Source of the DNA: Deltaproteobacteria bacterium
Lineage (GTDB): Bacteria; Desulfobacterota; Syntrophia; Syntrophales; JAAYKM01
Length of the DNA: 47,101 nt
NCBI GenBank assembly: GCA_012522415.1
Contig: JAAYKM010000042.1
Location: forward strand, 1-47,101
Reading direction: 5' to 3'
Shown here: piece by piece, positions 35,237-43,278 of the stretch
Numbering within the stretch: the first letter of the stretch is position 1
How the letters are laid out: each line of letters begins with the position of its first letter
Translations under genes and position numbers: made by a program
The notes under the pieces: model-generated
Databases searched by the model: none
Seen by the model: the letters and a program-made list of their open reading frames with translations, nothing else
What the model was told of the DNA's origin: nothing

Positions 35237-37357
35237 TTATTCGAATACGATTGGTTCCCTGAGAATCGTGTCCATGGCATCGAAGGCAAGTGACGCCACT
35301 TCGGGGTGGGACTCTCGGAGCGAGGCGATCTGTCGGAGATTGTCTCCGGTCCGGTTGATGAGCATGGCGAAGTCGCCGTCGGCGATGCCGACCTGTTCCG
35401 TAATCACTTCCCATTGCATTCCCCTGCTCCAGGCGTAGATGGTCCAGGCCGGCCACAAATACATGGGGGCGACGGGAAACCCATGCTCAATCATTCGTTC
35501 CGCAAGGTCGGCCAGGTCTGCTTTAACTCGGTTGAAACCGCGGGTCAATTTTCGCGGGGTGATTTTTCGGGTCAGTTTTATGTCTTGATCACCGTCATAA
35601 ACAAATATGGCAACCAGGGCGGCGAGCATTTTCGCGTCGTAACGGGGAAAGGAGTCCTTACGCAGGCATTCGGCGATCAAAAGAGGTTGATCGAGTCTCA
35701 GTTTCGAAGCCCAGAGACCGTTTTCCGTCAGGTGGTCATGTTCATCAACAAAACCCTCCTGCTTCAGAAAAACGAGGTGTTTGAGGAAGTTTTCCCATCG
35801 ATCGTCGTTTCCGACGATGTCCGGGCCTTCCTGAAAGGAGGCCAGGGAACGTTCAAAAATCAGGCGGATATCGTCCGTTGTCTGTGACAACAGGAGATTC
35901 AGAATCATGGAAAAGTCGCTTTTCAATTGGCTTTCAATGGCTTCGGGTCTCTTAAAAAGGAGCTTTCTAATATGGTGAAGGTCCATAAAGCGTCCCGCAA
36001 CGGCCAGCATGAAGCCGATTTTGTCCTGGCCGCGCCTGCCTGCCCTGCCCGTCATCTGGTGAAAATCGATGCTGTTCATGGGGCTGAACTCATGGCCATT
36101 GTAGCGATCGGAGTTGAACAGTACGATCGTGCGGGCTGGATAATTTACGCCGGCGGCGACAGTGGAGGTTGCGAAAATTGCACGCAGATACCCTTTGTTC
36201 ATCATGGCTTCGATCAGGAACTTCCACGCCGGCAGTTGTCCTCCATGGTGAGAACCGACGCGGCACCTCTGGAGAGAGGAGAGGTGGCGATGGTTTCGTA
36301 AATAGGGAAAGCGCTCCAAAAACTCCGCCAGGTCTTTGTCGAAGTCTTCATCGACGGTCGACGGCGTGGGTGGGTGACAATGGGCGAGGGCGCTGTCACA
36401 TTCAGCCCGTGATTTCAAAAAGAAAATGGCCGGAGTCAGATGAAATTGTTCCAGGGCATGAATAATCTCGCCCAGATGGGGTGAATAAAAGCGGAGACGT
36501 CTTTCCCGCTCAGCCTGTTCCATGTACTCATCCAGTCCATGGAAGAGTTTTTTGTTTTTCAGGTAGGGCATGATCCGCCCCGATGGGTGGAGAAACAGCG
36601 GATAAAGCGGAACCGAGCGCTTTCGCTCCCTGATCACGGTGCATGGTTTTCCCCTGAGGCCGGAGAGCCAGCCTGCCAGCTCTTCATCGTTGCCGATCGT
36701 AGCCGATAACAGGAGGAGATTGACTCGGGAGGGCAGGTAGATCATGATTTCCTCCCACACAACTCCCCGGTCTGGGTCACCCAGGTAGTGTGCCTCGTCG
36801 ATAACCACAAGATCACAGGGAAAATCTTCCCCTCGATGCATAGAATCGTAGAGTTGGTTACGGAGGATTTCCGTTGTGCCTACGATGATGGGAGCGTTTG
36901 TGTTTTCCTTCGTGTCTCCTGTCAGAATGCCCACGTTGACTTCATCAAAACAGGCGCCGAATTCGACCCATTTCGAGTTGCTGAGGGCTTTGAGTGGAGA
37001 AGCGTACCAGCTGCGTCCTCCCTGTTCGAACACGGAGAGGATGGCTTGCTGGGCAATCCAGGTCTTTCCCGAACCCGTGGGGGCGGTAACCAGGCAGTCA
37101 GCATTTTTGACGGCTTCGATAGCCTCCAGTTGGAAGGCGTCCGGTACAAAGTCCGTCTTAACGGGTTTGCCGATTTTTTTGAACACGGATTGCAGGGCAG
37201 GGTCCATTTCCGGTTTCATTCGACGGTGGGGCCTGCCCTCTCTTTTGGGGCGATGCTTTTCCGGCCGCTCAGCCTCCGATTGTGTTCTGGTTTTTGGCGC
37301 TGGACGGGAGCGGTGCCAATACTTCCGGCGATGATGAGTTTTCAAGCTTGGTTCCAT
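35237..37357 (-). CDS. Ski2-like superfamily 2 DEAD/DEAH helicase
   Basis: The 706-residue protein shows SF2 motifs: Q-like DAFQLEAIEAV, Walker A APTGSGKT (92-99), SPLKALSNSKW, GDTKENTNAPIIVGTTEIL, IDEAHYLGD, LLLLSATIGN, FATSTVAAGVNYPARTIVLF and QMTGRAGRRGQD. The last two segments and the downstream helical region are characteristic of Ski2/Mtr4-type RNA helicases. The first 50 residues are a very basic, disordered-looking tail (HHRRKYWHRSRP, RPHRRMK). RNA unwinding or degradation is the likely role; partners are unknown. The ATG at 37357 has an AGGA site; an ATG 45 nt upstream has none. It diverges from fdhE. Confidence 0.86.
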   Translation of the reverse strand: MEPSLKTHHRRKYWHRSRPAPKTRTQSEAERPEKHRPKREGRPHRRMKPEMDPALQSVFKKIGKPVKTDFVPDAFQLEAIEAVKNADCLVTAPTGSGKTWIAQQAILSVFEQGGRSWYASPLKALSNSKWVEFGACFDEVNVGILTGDTKENTNAPIIVGTTEILRNQLYDSMHRGEDFPCDLVVIDEAHYLGDPDRGVVWEEIMIYLPSRVNLLLLSATIGNDEELAGWLSGLRGKPCTVIRERKRSVPLYPLFLHPSGRIMPYLKNKKLFHGLDEYMEQAERERRLRFYSPHLGEIIHALEQFHLTPAIFFLKSRAECDSALAHCHPPTPSTVDEDFDKDLAEFLERFPYLRNHRHLSSLQRCRVGSHHGGQLPAWKFLIEAMMNKGYLRAIFATSTVAAGVNYPARTIVLFNSDRYNGHEFSPMNSIDFHQMTGRAGRRGQDKIGFMLAVAGRFMDLHHIRKLLFKRPEAIESQLKSDFSMILNLLLSQTTDDIRLIFERSLASFQEGPDIVGNDDRWENFLKHLVFLKQEGFVDEHDHLTENGLWASKLRLDQPLLIAECLRKDSFPRYDAKMLAALVAIFVYDGDQDIKLTRKITPRKLTRGFNRVKADLADLAERMIEHGFPVAPMYLWPAWTIYAWSRGMQWEVITEQVGIADGDFAMLINRTGDNLRQIASLRESHPEVASLAFDAMDTILREPIVFE

Positions 37358-37636
37358 CAAAATTCCTGAGTCAAGACGATCTGTCTTAGGAAACGCTATC
37401 ATATATCAAACGAGGCGTAAAGGAGAATGGCTGTGGCCGATCGATCCTGCCCTTGTTCCGTCGAGTACAATATGACAGTGAGACTGGAAAGTATCAGGTA
37501 AACGCAACCTTCTGTAAATTCAAATAATACTTGAAGTCAGCGATAAAAGCGGATATACAGACGCGACTGTTCCGATGGAGGATTCCGGCCTCTGCGACAG
37601 CAACATTCAGTAAATGACGTAAGGAGCTTCCGCCCG

Positions 37637-38536
37637 ATGGCAAAAAAACTGAACGAAACACTGAAAACCATAGAGAGTTACAAGGCGGTCAATCCCCATT
37701 ATGTCGATCTCCTTGATATTCTGGAAGCGATTTTGATCCTGCGTGAGGCGTACAAAAAGAAGAAACATCCCCCCGTTTTTTCCGTCGATGAGGCGCTCAT
37801 TCCTCAGAAAATCAAAGGGGGTCTTCCGCTGGTGGATCTGAGCGGCGGCCAGTATAATCTGACGGGGCCGAAGGAATATTTTCACTCCCTTTTGACGATC
37901 GCGGAGGAACGCATGCCCGTGGAAGCACAGATTCTGTTGAAGGATCTTGAAGACGGAACGGTTGTGTACGAGGATATGATTCGTGATATCATCGATGGAT
38001 GCGCCGAATGTGAAGAACACGGAGAAGAACACCCGGAGAGGGAGGGGAAGGGAGCCTGTGAGACATCGCCGGGGGATACGAACGAAGACGATGAAATTGA
38101 AGAATCCTTTGATTTGATTGAGTTGTTCCTCGAAGAGAGCCTGCGGCCCGACCTCGAATTGATCGCCGAAAAATACGGCCCGGTCGTTGACCGGTCCGAT
38201 TGGTTGGAAGGTTACTGTCCGATTTGCGGTAAGGAGCCAAAAATCGGCGAACTTAGGGAAGAGGAGGAACGGCGTTACCTTTTCTGCAATCAATGCGGCT
38301 ACGAATGGGATTTTGTTCGGATTAAATGTCCATTCTGTGGTAATGAAGAGCAGCAGTCGCTGGCATTTTTTACTGTCGAGGGCGATGACCGCTACCGTGT
38401 CGATGTTTGTAACGAGTGCAAGCGTTATATCAAGATCATCGATTTCAGGGAGACGAAAGAGGAGGCCAATTTGGATGTGGAGGATATCGCCACCCTGCAT
38501 TTGGACATGCTGGCCTATGAAGAAGGATATAATTAG
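37637..38536 (+). CDS. fdhE: Formate dehydrogenase accessory protein FdhE
   Basis: The 299-residue protein contains four CxxC knuckles in the C-terminal half (CPICG, CNQCG, CPFCG, CNECK), the iron-binding rubredoxin-like pattern of FdhE. FdhE helps assemble or deliver formate dehydrogenase. WLEGYCPICGKEPKIGEL and RYLFCNQCGYEW are diagnostic. A highly acidic insertion lies at about residues 120-160. The ribosome-binding site is AAGGAG. No formate dehydrogenase structural gene is in the window; it must be elsewhere. Confidence 0.9.
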   Translation: MAKKLNETLKTIESYKAVNPHYVDLLDILEAILILREAYKKKKHPPVFSVDEALIPQKIKGGLPLVDLSGGQYNLTGPKEYFHSLLTIAEERMPVEAQILLKDLEDGTVVYEDMIRDIIDGCAECEEHGEEHPEREGKGACETSPGDTNEDDEIEESFDLIELFLEESLRPDLELIAEKYGPVVDRSDWLEGYCPICGKEPKIGELREEEERRYLFCNQCGYEWDFVRIKCPFCGNEEQQSLAFFTVEGDDRYRVDVCNECKRYIKIIDFRETKEEANLDVEDIATLHLDMLAYEEGYN

Positions 38537-38574
38537 CCGCTTGGGTCTGTCAGACGCCGCCGCGGTTCCGTTTC

Positions 38575-39231
38575 ATGAAGGATGACCGAATAGAGCAGGC
38601 CATTGCCCTGCTGGAGAATGAGGCCAGGAAATGGGAGGTACCCATTGTCACGCAGTATGCCGATGACCGGAGGAGTCCCTTTGCCATTCTGATTTCGACG
38701 CTCTTGAGCCTCCGCACCAAAGACGAGGTAACGGAGGAAGCGTCGGAACGGCTGTTTCTGCTTGCGGATTCTCCGGAATCGATGGTTTTGCTTCCGGAGG
38801 AGGCCATCATAAAGGCCATCTATCCCGTTGGTTTTTACCGCAACAAGGCCAGGACGATTCTTGAGGTATGCCGTGATCTGATCGTGCGTTTCCAGTCCCG
38901 TGTTCCCGATACGATCGAGGAATTGCTCACCCTGAAAGGGGTCGGCCGGAAAACGGCAAATCTCGTGGTGACCCTGGGTTATGGAAAAGAAGGGATATGC
39001 GTGGACACGCATGTGCACCGTATTTCCAACCGGCTGGGTTATGTGGCGACCCGGACACCCGATGAAACGGAATTCGCCCTGAGAAAAAAACTGCCCCGGC
39101 CTTACTGGATCCGTTATAATACCCTGATGGTGGCTTTTGGCCGGACGGTTTGCCGTCCCGTCTCTCCATTCTGCAGCCGATGCGTGATTTACAATGATTG
39201 CGACCGGGTGGGGGTACAATACAGCAGATAG
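38575..39231 (+). CDS. nth: Endonuclease III
   Basis: The 218-residue DNA glycosylase/AP lyase removes oxidised pyrimidines. Motifs are LISTLLSLRTKDEV, the helix-hairpin-helix with catalytic Lys in LKGVGRKTANLV, catalytic Asp in CVDTHVHRISNRLG, and the [4Fe-4S] ligands CRPVSPFCSRCVIYNDC (CX6CX2CX5C). It follows fdhE by 38 nt on the same strand. Length is normal. Confidence 0.95.
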   Translation: MKDDRIEQAIALLENEARKWEVPIVTQYADDRRSPFAILISTLLSLRTKDEVTEEASERLFLLADSPESMVLLPEEAIIKAIYPVGFYRNKARTILEVCRDLIVRFQSRVPDTIEELLTLKGVGRKTANLVVTLGYGKEGICVDTHVHRISNRLGYVATRTPDETEFALRKKLPRPYWIRYNTLMVAFGRTVCRPVSPFCSRCVIYNDCDRVGVQYSR

Positions 39232-39352
39232 GGGCTCGATGCCGAACTTGATTGAAAGTGCCTCAGGCTTTCGTTAACTGCGACCACGAAAGAAAACGTA
39301 ATGCAGATGCCGTCTGTCTGTTCATGAGAATATTCGATAGGATGGAAATTAT

Positions 39353-40114
39353 ATGAGAAAACCGTTTATCGCCGGAAACTGGAAAATGCACAAAACCATT
39401 GAGGAAGCCGTGACCTTTGCCCGTCGGCTGAAGGAACTGGCGCCGCGGTGTACCGACCGGGATGTTCTTGTCGCACCGCCCTTTACCGCTCTTTCCGCTA
39501 TGTCGGAGACGCTTCGGGGAACAGGGGTTCACATCGCCGCCCAGAACATGCACGAAGCGCCCCGGGGGGCTTTTACGGGAGAGGTTTCGGCGGCGATGCT
39601 TGCCGAGGCCGGGTGTGATTACGTGATTATCGGCCATTCGGAGCGGCGGACGCTATTTGGGGAAGACGACACCCGGATCAACCGAAAAATCGTCGCCGCA
39701 CTGGAAAATGGCCTGAAGGTGATCTTCTGCATCGGTGAAACGCTGGAGGAGCGGGAGGCTGGATTAACCACCAAGGTCGTGGAAAGACAGATCAAAGAAG
39801 GGTTGAAGGCGCTCCGGAACGATGATATAAGGCGCCTCGTGATCGCCTACGAGCCCGTCTGGGCCATCGGAACGGGTAAAACAGCGACACCCGCCCAGGC
39901 GGAGGAGGTTCACGCGTTCATACGAGGTTTGATGAGCCGGCTTTACAATGAAGACACAGCAAATTCCCTGCCGATTCTTTACGGAGGGAGTGTCAAACCG
40001 GATAACATGGCCGAGCTGATGGCGCAGCCCAATGTGGACGGCGGCCTGATTGGCGGGGCCAGCCTCGAATTCGATTCCTTCTCTCAGATGGTGATGTTCG
40101 ATAGACTAGATTGA
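39353..40114 (+). CDS. tpiA: Triosephosphate isomerase
   Basis: The 253-residue TIM barrel interconverts dihydroxyacetone phosphate and glyceraldehyde-3-phosphate. Conserved are AGNWKMHKT (catalytic Lys), IIGHSERR (catalytic His), AYEPVWAIGTGKTATP (catalytic Glu and loop 6) and ILYGGSVKPDN. secG starts 20 nt after the stop, a common arrangement. Confidence 0.97.
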   Translation: MRKPFIAGNWKMHKTIEEAVTFARRLKELAPRCTDRDVLVAPPFTALSAMSETLRGTGVHIAAQNMHEAPRGAFTGEVSAAMLAEAGCDYVIIGHSERRTLFGEDDTRINRKIVAALENGLKVIFCIGETLEEREAGLTTKVVERQIKEGLKALRNDDIRRLVIAYEPVWAIGTGKTATPAQAEEVHAFIRGLMSRLYNEDTANSLPILYGGSVKPDNMAELMAQPNVDGGLIGGASLEFDSFSQMVMFDRLD

Positions 40115-40134
40115 AAAAAAGGGGTGTTGAAACG

Positions 40135-40509
40135 ATGAGGTCCTTGTTTGTTGTCCTGCATGTGGTAATTTGCTTTATCCTGATTATGGTGGTTCTGCTC
40201 CAGGCCGGGCGGGGCGCCAGCATGGGAGCCGCTTTCGGCGGCGCGAGCCAGACTCTTTTCGGTTCCACCGGCGCTGGAACCTTTCTTGGCAAAATGACGA
40301 CGGTCGTCGCGGTTATTTTCATGCTGACGACCCTGTCTTTGTCCTATTTCACTTCCGAAAAATCTTCTTCGGTGGTGAAGGGTTACAAGGTTCCGCAGGC
40401 CACGGAACAGGCCCTGCCGAAACAGGGTCCGTCTCCTGTGCGGGGCGCTGCCCCCGTGGCGCCTGCCGCGTCTGATACCCAGGTGCCTCAGACTACGCCG
40501 GTCGAATAG
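40135..40509 (+). CDS. secG: Protein translocase subunit SecG
   Basis: The 124-residue small membrane subunit of SecYEG has two transmembrane segments (LFVVLHVVICFILIMVVLLQ and GKMTTVVAVIFMLTTLSLSY). Between them is the signature LLQAGRGASMGAAFGG...LFGSTGAGTFLGKMT. A proline/alanine-rich tail follows. The ATG at 40135 has a GGGGTG site after the tpiA stop; a TTG at 40111 overlapping tpiA is less likely. Confidence 0.93.
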   Translation: MRSLFVVLHVVICFILIMVVLLQAGRGASMGAAFGGASQTLFGSTGAGTFLGKMTTVVAVIFMLTTLSLSYFTSEKSSSVVKGYKVPQATEQALPKQGPSPVRGAAPVAPAASDTQVPQTTPVE

Positions 40510-40550
40510 GAACGCAGCGGGAAAGGTACGGCCGTCAACCTGATTTCGTG

Positions 40551-40579
40551 TTGACAAGGAACCGCTCAAAATGTAGAGT
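40551..40579 (+). promoter_or_regulatory. Promoter of tRNA-Leu
   Basis: Perfect -35 TTGACA (40551-40556), 17-nt spacer, -10 TAGAGT (40574-40579), about 67 nt before the tRNA. Confidence 0.8.
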
Positions 40580-40645
40580 GCTTCCCGCATTATGAGGTGG
40601 TGAACTCGAAGAACCGAGCCCTGAGGACGGATCTTTCATAAGGAT

Positions 40646-40732
40646 GCCGAAGTGGTGGAACTTGGTAGACACGCTATCTTGAGGGGGTAGTGGGCCACGC
40701 CCGTCCGGGTTCAAGTCCCGGCTTCGGCACCA
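40646..40732 (+). tRNA. tRNA-Leu (anticodon GAG)
   Basis: An 87-nt class II tRNA with long variable arm. Acceptor stem GCCGAAG/CTTCGGC, discriminator A and encoded CCA (40730-40732). The anticodon stem CTATC/GGTAG encloses loop TTGAGGG (anticodon GAG). The T-arm is CCGGGTTCAAGTCCCGG. Confidence 0.97.
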
Positions 40733-40761
40733 TTTTTACAAAAGTAATTTATAATGATTAT

Positions 40762-40800
40762 GGGGGTTTAGAAATCGCTTCTAAATCCCCATCGTCTTTT
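40762..40800 (+). terminator. Terminator after tRNA-Leu
   Basis: A 12-bp stem with one G-T wobble (40762-40773 with 40779-40790) and a 5-nt loop, followed by ATCGTCTTTT. The stem is strong though the T-run is short. Confidence 0.65.
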
Positions 40801-40999
40801 GGGTCCACTTTCACAAAGTCACTACACCATCTGACTTACCGGCTATCGGGTTGAAGACCCTTTCCCTGAAAACGTTACCCTCATCCCCTTGATAATGCCG
40901 AATGTAGGCGTCGTACTTCTCGCGTATCGATCAGGTAAAGGACTTGCCATAAAAGAGGATTTCGCATAGGATGGGCGCCCTGCAATCGGAGCCGGACGG

Positions 41000-41761
41000 A
41001 TGGAAAAACCTGCGAGATCGAAACTGTTTCTGCACCTGAAAAAATGGCTGGAAAAAGCTGTCATGGAGTACGGCATGATAGCGGAAGGGGATCGGGTCCT
41101 CGTCGGCGTTTCGGGCGGGAAGGACAGCATGGTGTTGCTGGACCTGCTCGCTACGCCCATGCTCTTCGTGCCTTCCTTTTCCCTGGCGGCGGTGCACATC
41201 GATATGGGCTTTGATCCGGCCTATGGATGCCATGATGCCCTGAAAACCCATTTCGAAGAGAGAGGCTGCGATTACACGATCGAGAAAAGCGACATCGGTC
41301 CCCTGGCGCAGAGCGATTACAACCGGAAAAACCCCTGTTTTCTTTGCTCGCGTCTCCGGCGGAAGCGGATTTTTGAAATCGCCGCGGAAAAAGGATGCAA
41401 CAAGATCGCCCTGGCGCACCACCGGGACGACATCGTCGAGACGCTGTTGATCAACCTGTTTTACGGCCGTGAAATCAGCACCATGATGCCCGTCCAGTCC
41501 GTTTTCGGGGGGAAGATGCACATCATCCGGCCCCTGAGTTTTCTTCGGGAGGGCGTGATCAAAAAATACGCCGCGGAAAGAGGCTTGCCCGTCTTCCAGA
41601 ATCTCTGTCCCTCAAATGACGATTCAAAGCGGCTTTATGTGAAAAACCTGTTGAACGGGATGGAAAAGGACAACCGGAAGGTCCGGGACAACATCCTTCG
41701 GGCGATGACCCATGTCAAGATGGATTATCTTCCCAAAAAATATGTCAAGGCCGCCAAATAG
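41000..41761 (+). CDS. TtcA-family tRNA thiolation ATPase
   Basis: The 253-residue PP-loop ATPase has VLVGVSGGKDSMVLL (SGGKDS at 38-43), a CFLCSRLRRK CxxC motif and HHRDDIVETLLINLFYG, all typical of TtcA. TtcA makes 2-thiocytidine at position 32 of some tRNAs using a [4Fe-4S] cluster. It is shorter than E. coli TtcA (about 311 residues), as in many deltaproteobacterial homologues. A GGAG site precedes the ATG. smpB follows 21 nt after the stop. Confidence 0.87.
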   Translation: MEKPARSKLFLHLKKWLEKAVMEYGMIAEGDRVLVGVSGGKDSMVLLDLLATPMLFVPSFSLAAVHIDMGFDPAYGCHDALKTHFEERGCDYTIEKSDIGPLAQSDYNRKNPCFLCSRLRRKRIFEIAAEKGCNKIALAHHRDDIVETLLINLFYGREISTMMPVQSVFGGKMHIIRPLSFLREGVIKKYAAERGLPVFQNLCPSNDDSKRLYVKNLLNGMEKDNRKVRDNILRAMTHVKMDYLPKKYVKAAK

Positions 41762-41782
41762 GCGGAACAGAAAAGGATAAAA

Positions 41783-42250
41783 GTGACGAGGAAGGATTCA
41801 CCCGTCAAGATCGTCGCCCGGAATAAGATGGCGCGGGTCAATTATGATATTTCCGAGACCTTCGAGGCGGGTATCGTTCTCGTCGGCACCGAGGTGAAGT
41901 CTTTGCGTGCAGGCCGGTCAAACCTCAAGGACAGCTACGCCCAGGTCAACAATGAGGAGGTGTTCCTCCACGACCTTCACATCAGTCCCTACACACACGG
42001 AAACCGCTACAACCATGATCCGCTCCGGCCGCGCAAGCTTCTGTTGCATAAACGGGAGATCAAGCGGCTCTATGGCCGGACCCGGGAAAAGGGCTTTTCC
42101 CTGATCCCAACGAAAATGTACTTCAAAAACGGGAAAATCAAGGTCGAAATCGGTTTGGCCCGAGGCAAAAAACTCTTCGACAAGCGGGAAGACCTCAAGC
42201 GCAGGGAGGATCAAAGGGATATCGAACGGCACTTCCGTAAGCGGGAGTAA
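41783..42250 (+). CDS. smpB: SsrA-binding protein SmpB
   Basis: The 155-residue SmpB binds tmRNA and delivers it to stalled ribosomes. Conserved segments are [47 protein letters not shown] and the basic C-terminal tail [17 protein letters not shown] start with an AGGATA site. Its partner RNA gene ssrA follows 272 nt later. Confidence 0.96.
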   Translation: MTRKDSPVKIVARNKMARVNYDISETFEAGIVLVGTEVKSLRAGRSNLKDSYAQVNNEEVFLHDLHISPYTHGNRYNHDPLRPRKLLLHKREIKRLYGRTREKGFSLIPTKMYFKNGKIKVEIGLARGKKLFDKREDLKRREDQRDIERHFRKRE

Positions 42251-42351
42251 CGCGGATCGTAAATGGTCGGTGAGCGCGGGAGAGACACCGCGTTTCCGCC
42301 ACCGGGATTAACCACCCCGTCTTAAAACAATCCGGTATCCTTTTCCACCTT

Positions 42352-42432
42352 TGTCATTGCGACCGAAGGGAGAAATCCTGGCGTAGGCTTTTCACGCGGG
42401 ATTTTTCGTCGATCATACTCCTTGAAACGACA
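42352..42432. repeat. Probable dispersed palindromic element (REP/MITE-like)
   Basis: The stretch begins TTGTCATTGCGACCGAAGG and ends with an imperfect inverted counterpart (GGGATTTTTCGTCG...CTTGAAACGACAA). The GTCATTGCGA...GAAATC pattern resembles interspersed repeats known in many bacterial genomes. Only one copy is in this window, so the repeat nature is inferred. Confidence 0.45.
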
Positions 42433-42463
42433 AGGTTCGGAGCCTGTGCTTTCTGGCTGCGCC

Positions 42464-42492
42464 TTGACTTTGCCCGAAGAAGGCACTATATT
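42464..42492 (+). promoter_or_regulatory. Promoter of ssrA
   Basis: TTGACT (42464-42469), 17-nt spacer, TATATT (42487-42492), ending about 30 nt before the mature tmRNA 5' end. Confidence 0.8.
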
Positions 42493-42522
42493 CCGTTTAC
42501 ATGTCAAGGTCTTTCTCAATTT

Positions 42523-42879
42523 GGGGGCGTCACGGTTTCGACGGGGATAGTTGAAGCTGTAGAAGCGTGCCGAGGTTCCTACAGGCCTCGTTAAACAGGT
42601 AGGATAAATATAATCGCAGACAACTACGATTACGCCTTAGCCGCGTAAGACGGCTAACGTTCTCCCGGCTTCGCCTGTCGGGTCGGATGAGGGCGTCAAA
42701 CAGGCAGGATTGCCGCTTTACCCAGGCCCGGGGGTAAAGGGGTGAAATCTTACGGGCTGGCCTTCCTTACATCCTGACTCTGGGAGGTTTGAAAAGGCGA
42801 GATTAAACCAGAGGATACGCACGTAGAAACTGCAGTGGAATATTTTCGGACGCGGGTTCGACTCCCGCCGCCTCCACCA
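42523..42879 (+). ncRNA. ssrA: Transfer-messenger RNA (tmRNA)
   Basis: The 357-nt RNA has a tRNA-like domain: acceptor GGGGGCG (42523-42529) pairs with CGCCTCC, one wobble, followed by ACCA ending at 42879; the T-arm is CGGGTTCGACTCCCG. The tag reading frame is GCA GAC AAC TAC GAT TAC GCC TTA GCC GCG TAA (42616-42648), giving the degradation tag ADNYDYALAA. It rescues stalled ribosomes together with SmpB. Its 3' end is a frequent integrase target, and gene content changes right after it. Confidence 0.96.
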
Positions 42880-42908
42880 ATTAGAAAAGACAGACTCGTC
42901 TCTCTGGG

Positions 42909-42940
42909 GTCATTCTCCGGGGTGACGGGTTTTCTTTTTC
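42909..42940 (+). terminator. Probable terminator of ssrA
   Basis: GTCATTC (42909-42915) pairs with GGGTGAC (42920-42926), two G-T wobbles and a TCCG loop. The T-rich GGGTTTTCTTTTT follows. Confidence 0.6.
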
Positions 42941-43058
42941 CCCTTGTTTCTAAAGGGTTTGTGCCCGTTTCATATCTTTTCAAAGCACCTCTCAGCACCA
43001 TCGATTCTACCCACCATCCCGCCTTTCATTCTGTGTTTGGCCCCTGATTCTCTGTTTC

Positions 43059-43088
43059 TTCCGGACGAAGTCCGAAGTTCGTCCGGAA
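43059..43088. repeat. Perfect 11-bp inverted repeat
   Basis: TTCCGGACGAA (43059-43069) and TTCGTCCGGAA (43078-43088) are exact reverse complements around an 8-nt loop. There is no T-run on either side, so it is not a simple terminator. It may be a protein site or a remnant of a mobile-element end. Confidence 0.75.
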
Positions 43089-43204
43089 AGCTGCATCCTT
43101 GATTGATATGGCTTTGCGGCTGATTGCCATTTTGGGCAGTTGTCTTAGGTCATCGCTCAAGCCCCTGCTCACCAATCCGATTTTTATCTGATTCGGGATT
43201 CCCC

Positions 43205-43255
43205 TTGATTTTTTGGTCGTAATCAGACATATTGTTACCACTTGTGAATAAGTGG
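43205..43255 (+). promoter_or_regulatory. abiE promoter and inverted-repeat operator
   Basis: TTGATT (43205-43210), 17-nt spacer, CATATT (43228-43233). Directly after the -10 is a perfect 6-bp inverted repeat, CCACTT (43238-43243) and AAGTGG (43250-43255), around the expected start site. AbiEi antitoxins are known to repress their own promoter through inverted repeats, so this is a good operator candidate. Confidence 0.6.
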
Positions 43256-43278
43256 AGTCAATTTGTCTGGAGCCAAAG

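Larger units (their letters stand above)
42880..43204. other. Intergenic region between ssrA and abiEi promoter
   Basis: No convincing gene. It contains a likely ssrA terminator (42909-42940) and a perfect 11-bp inverted repeat (43059-43088). A minus-strand open frame of 71 codons (43026-43241) spans the repeat but matches nothing I recognise. Confidence 0.5.

Noticed and set aside
37607-38500. Minus-strand open frame of about 297 codons opposite fdhE
   Set aside because: fdhE on the plus strand has all four CxxC knuckles and a ribosome-binding site; the antisense product is low-complexity and unrecognisable.
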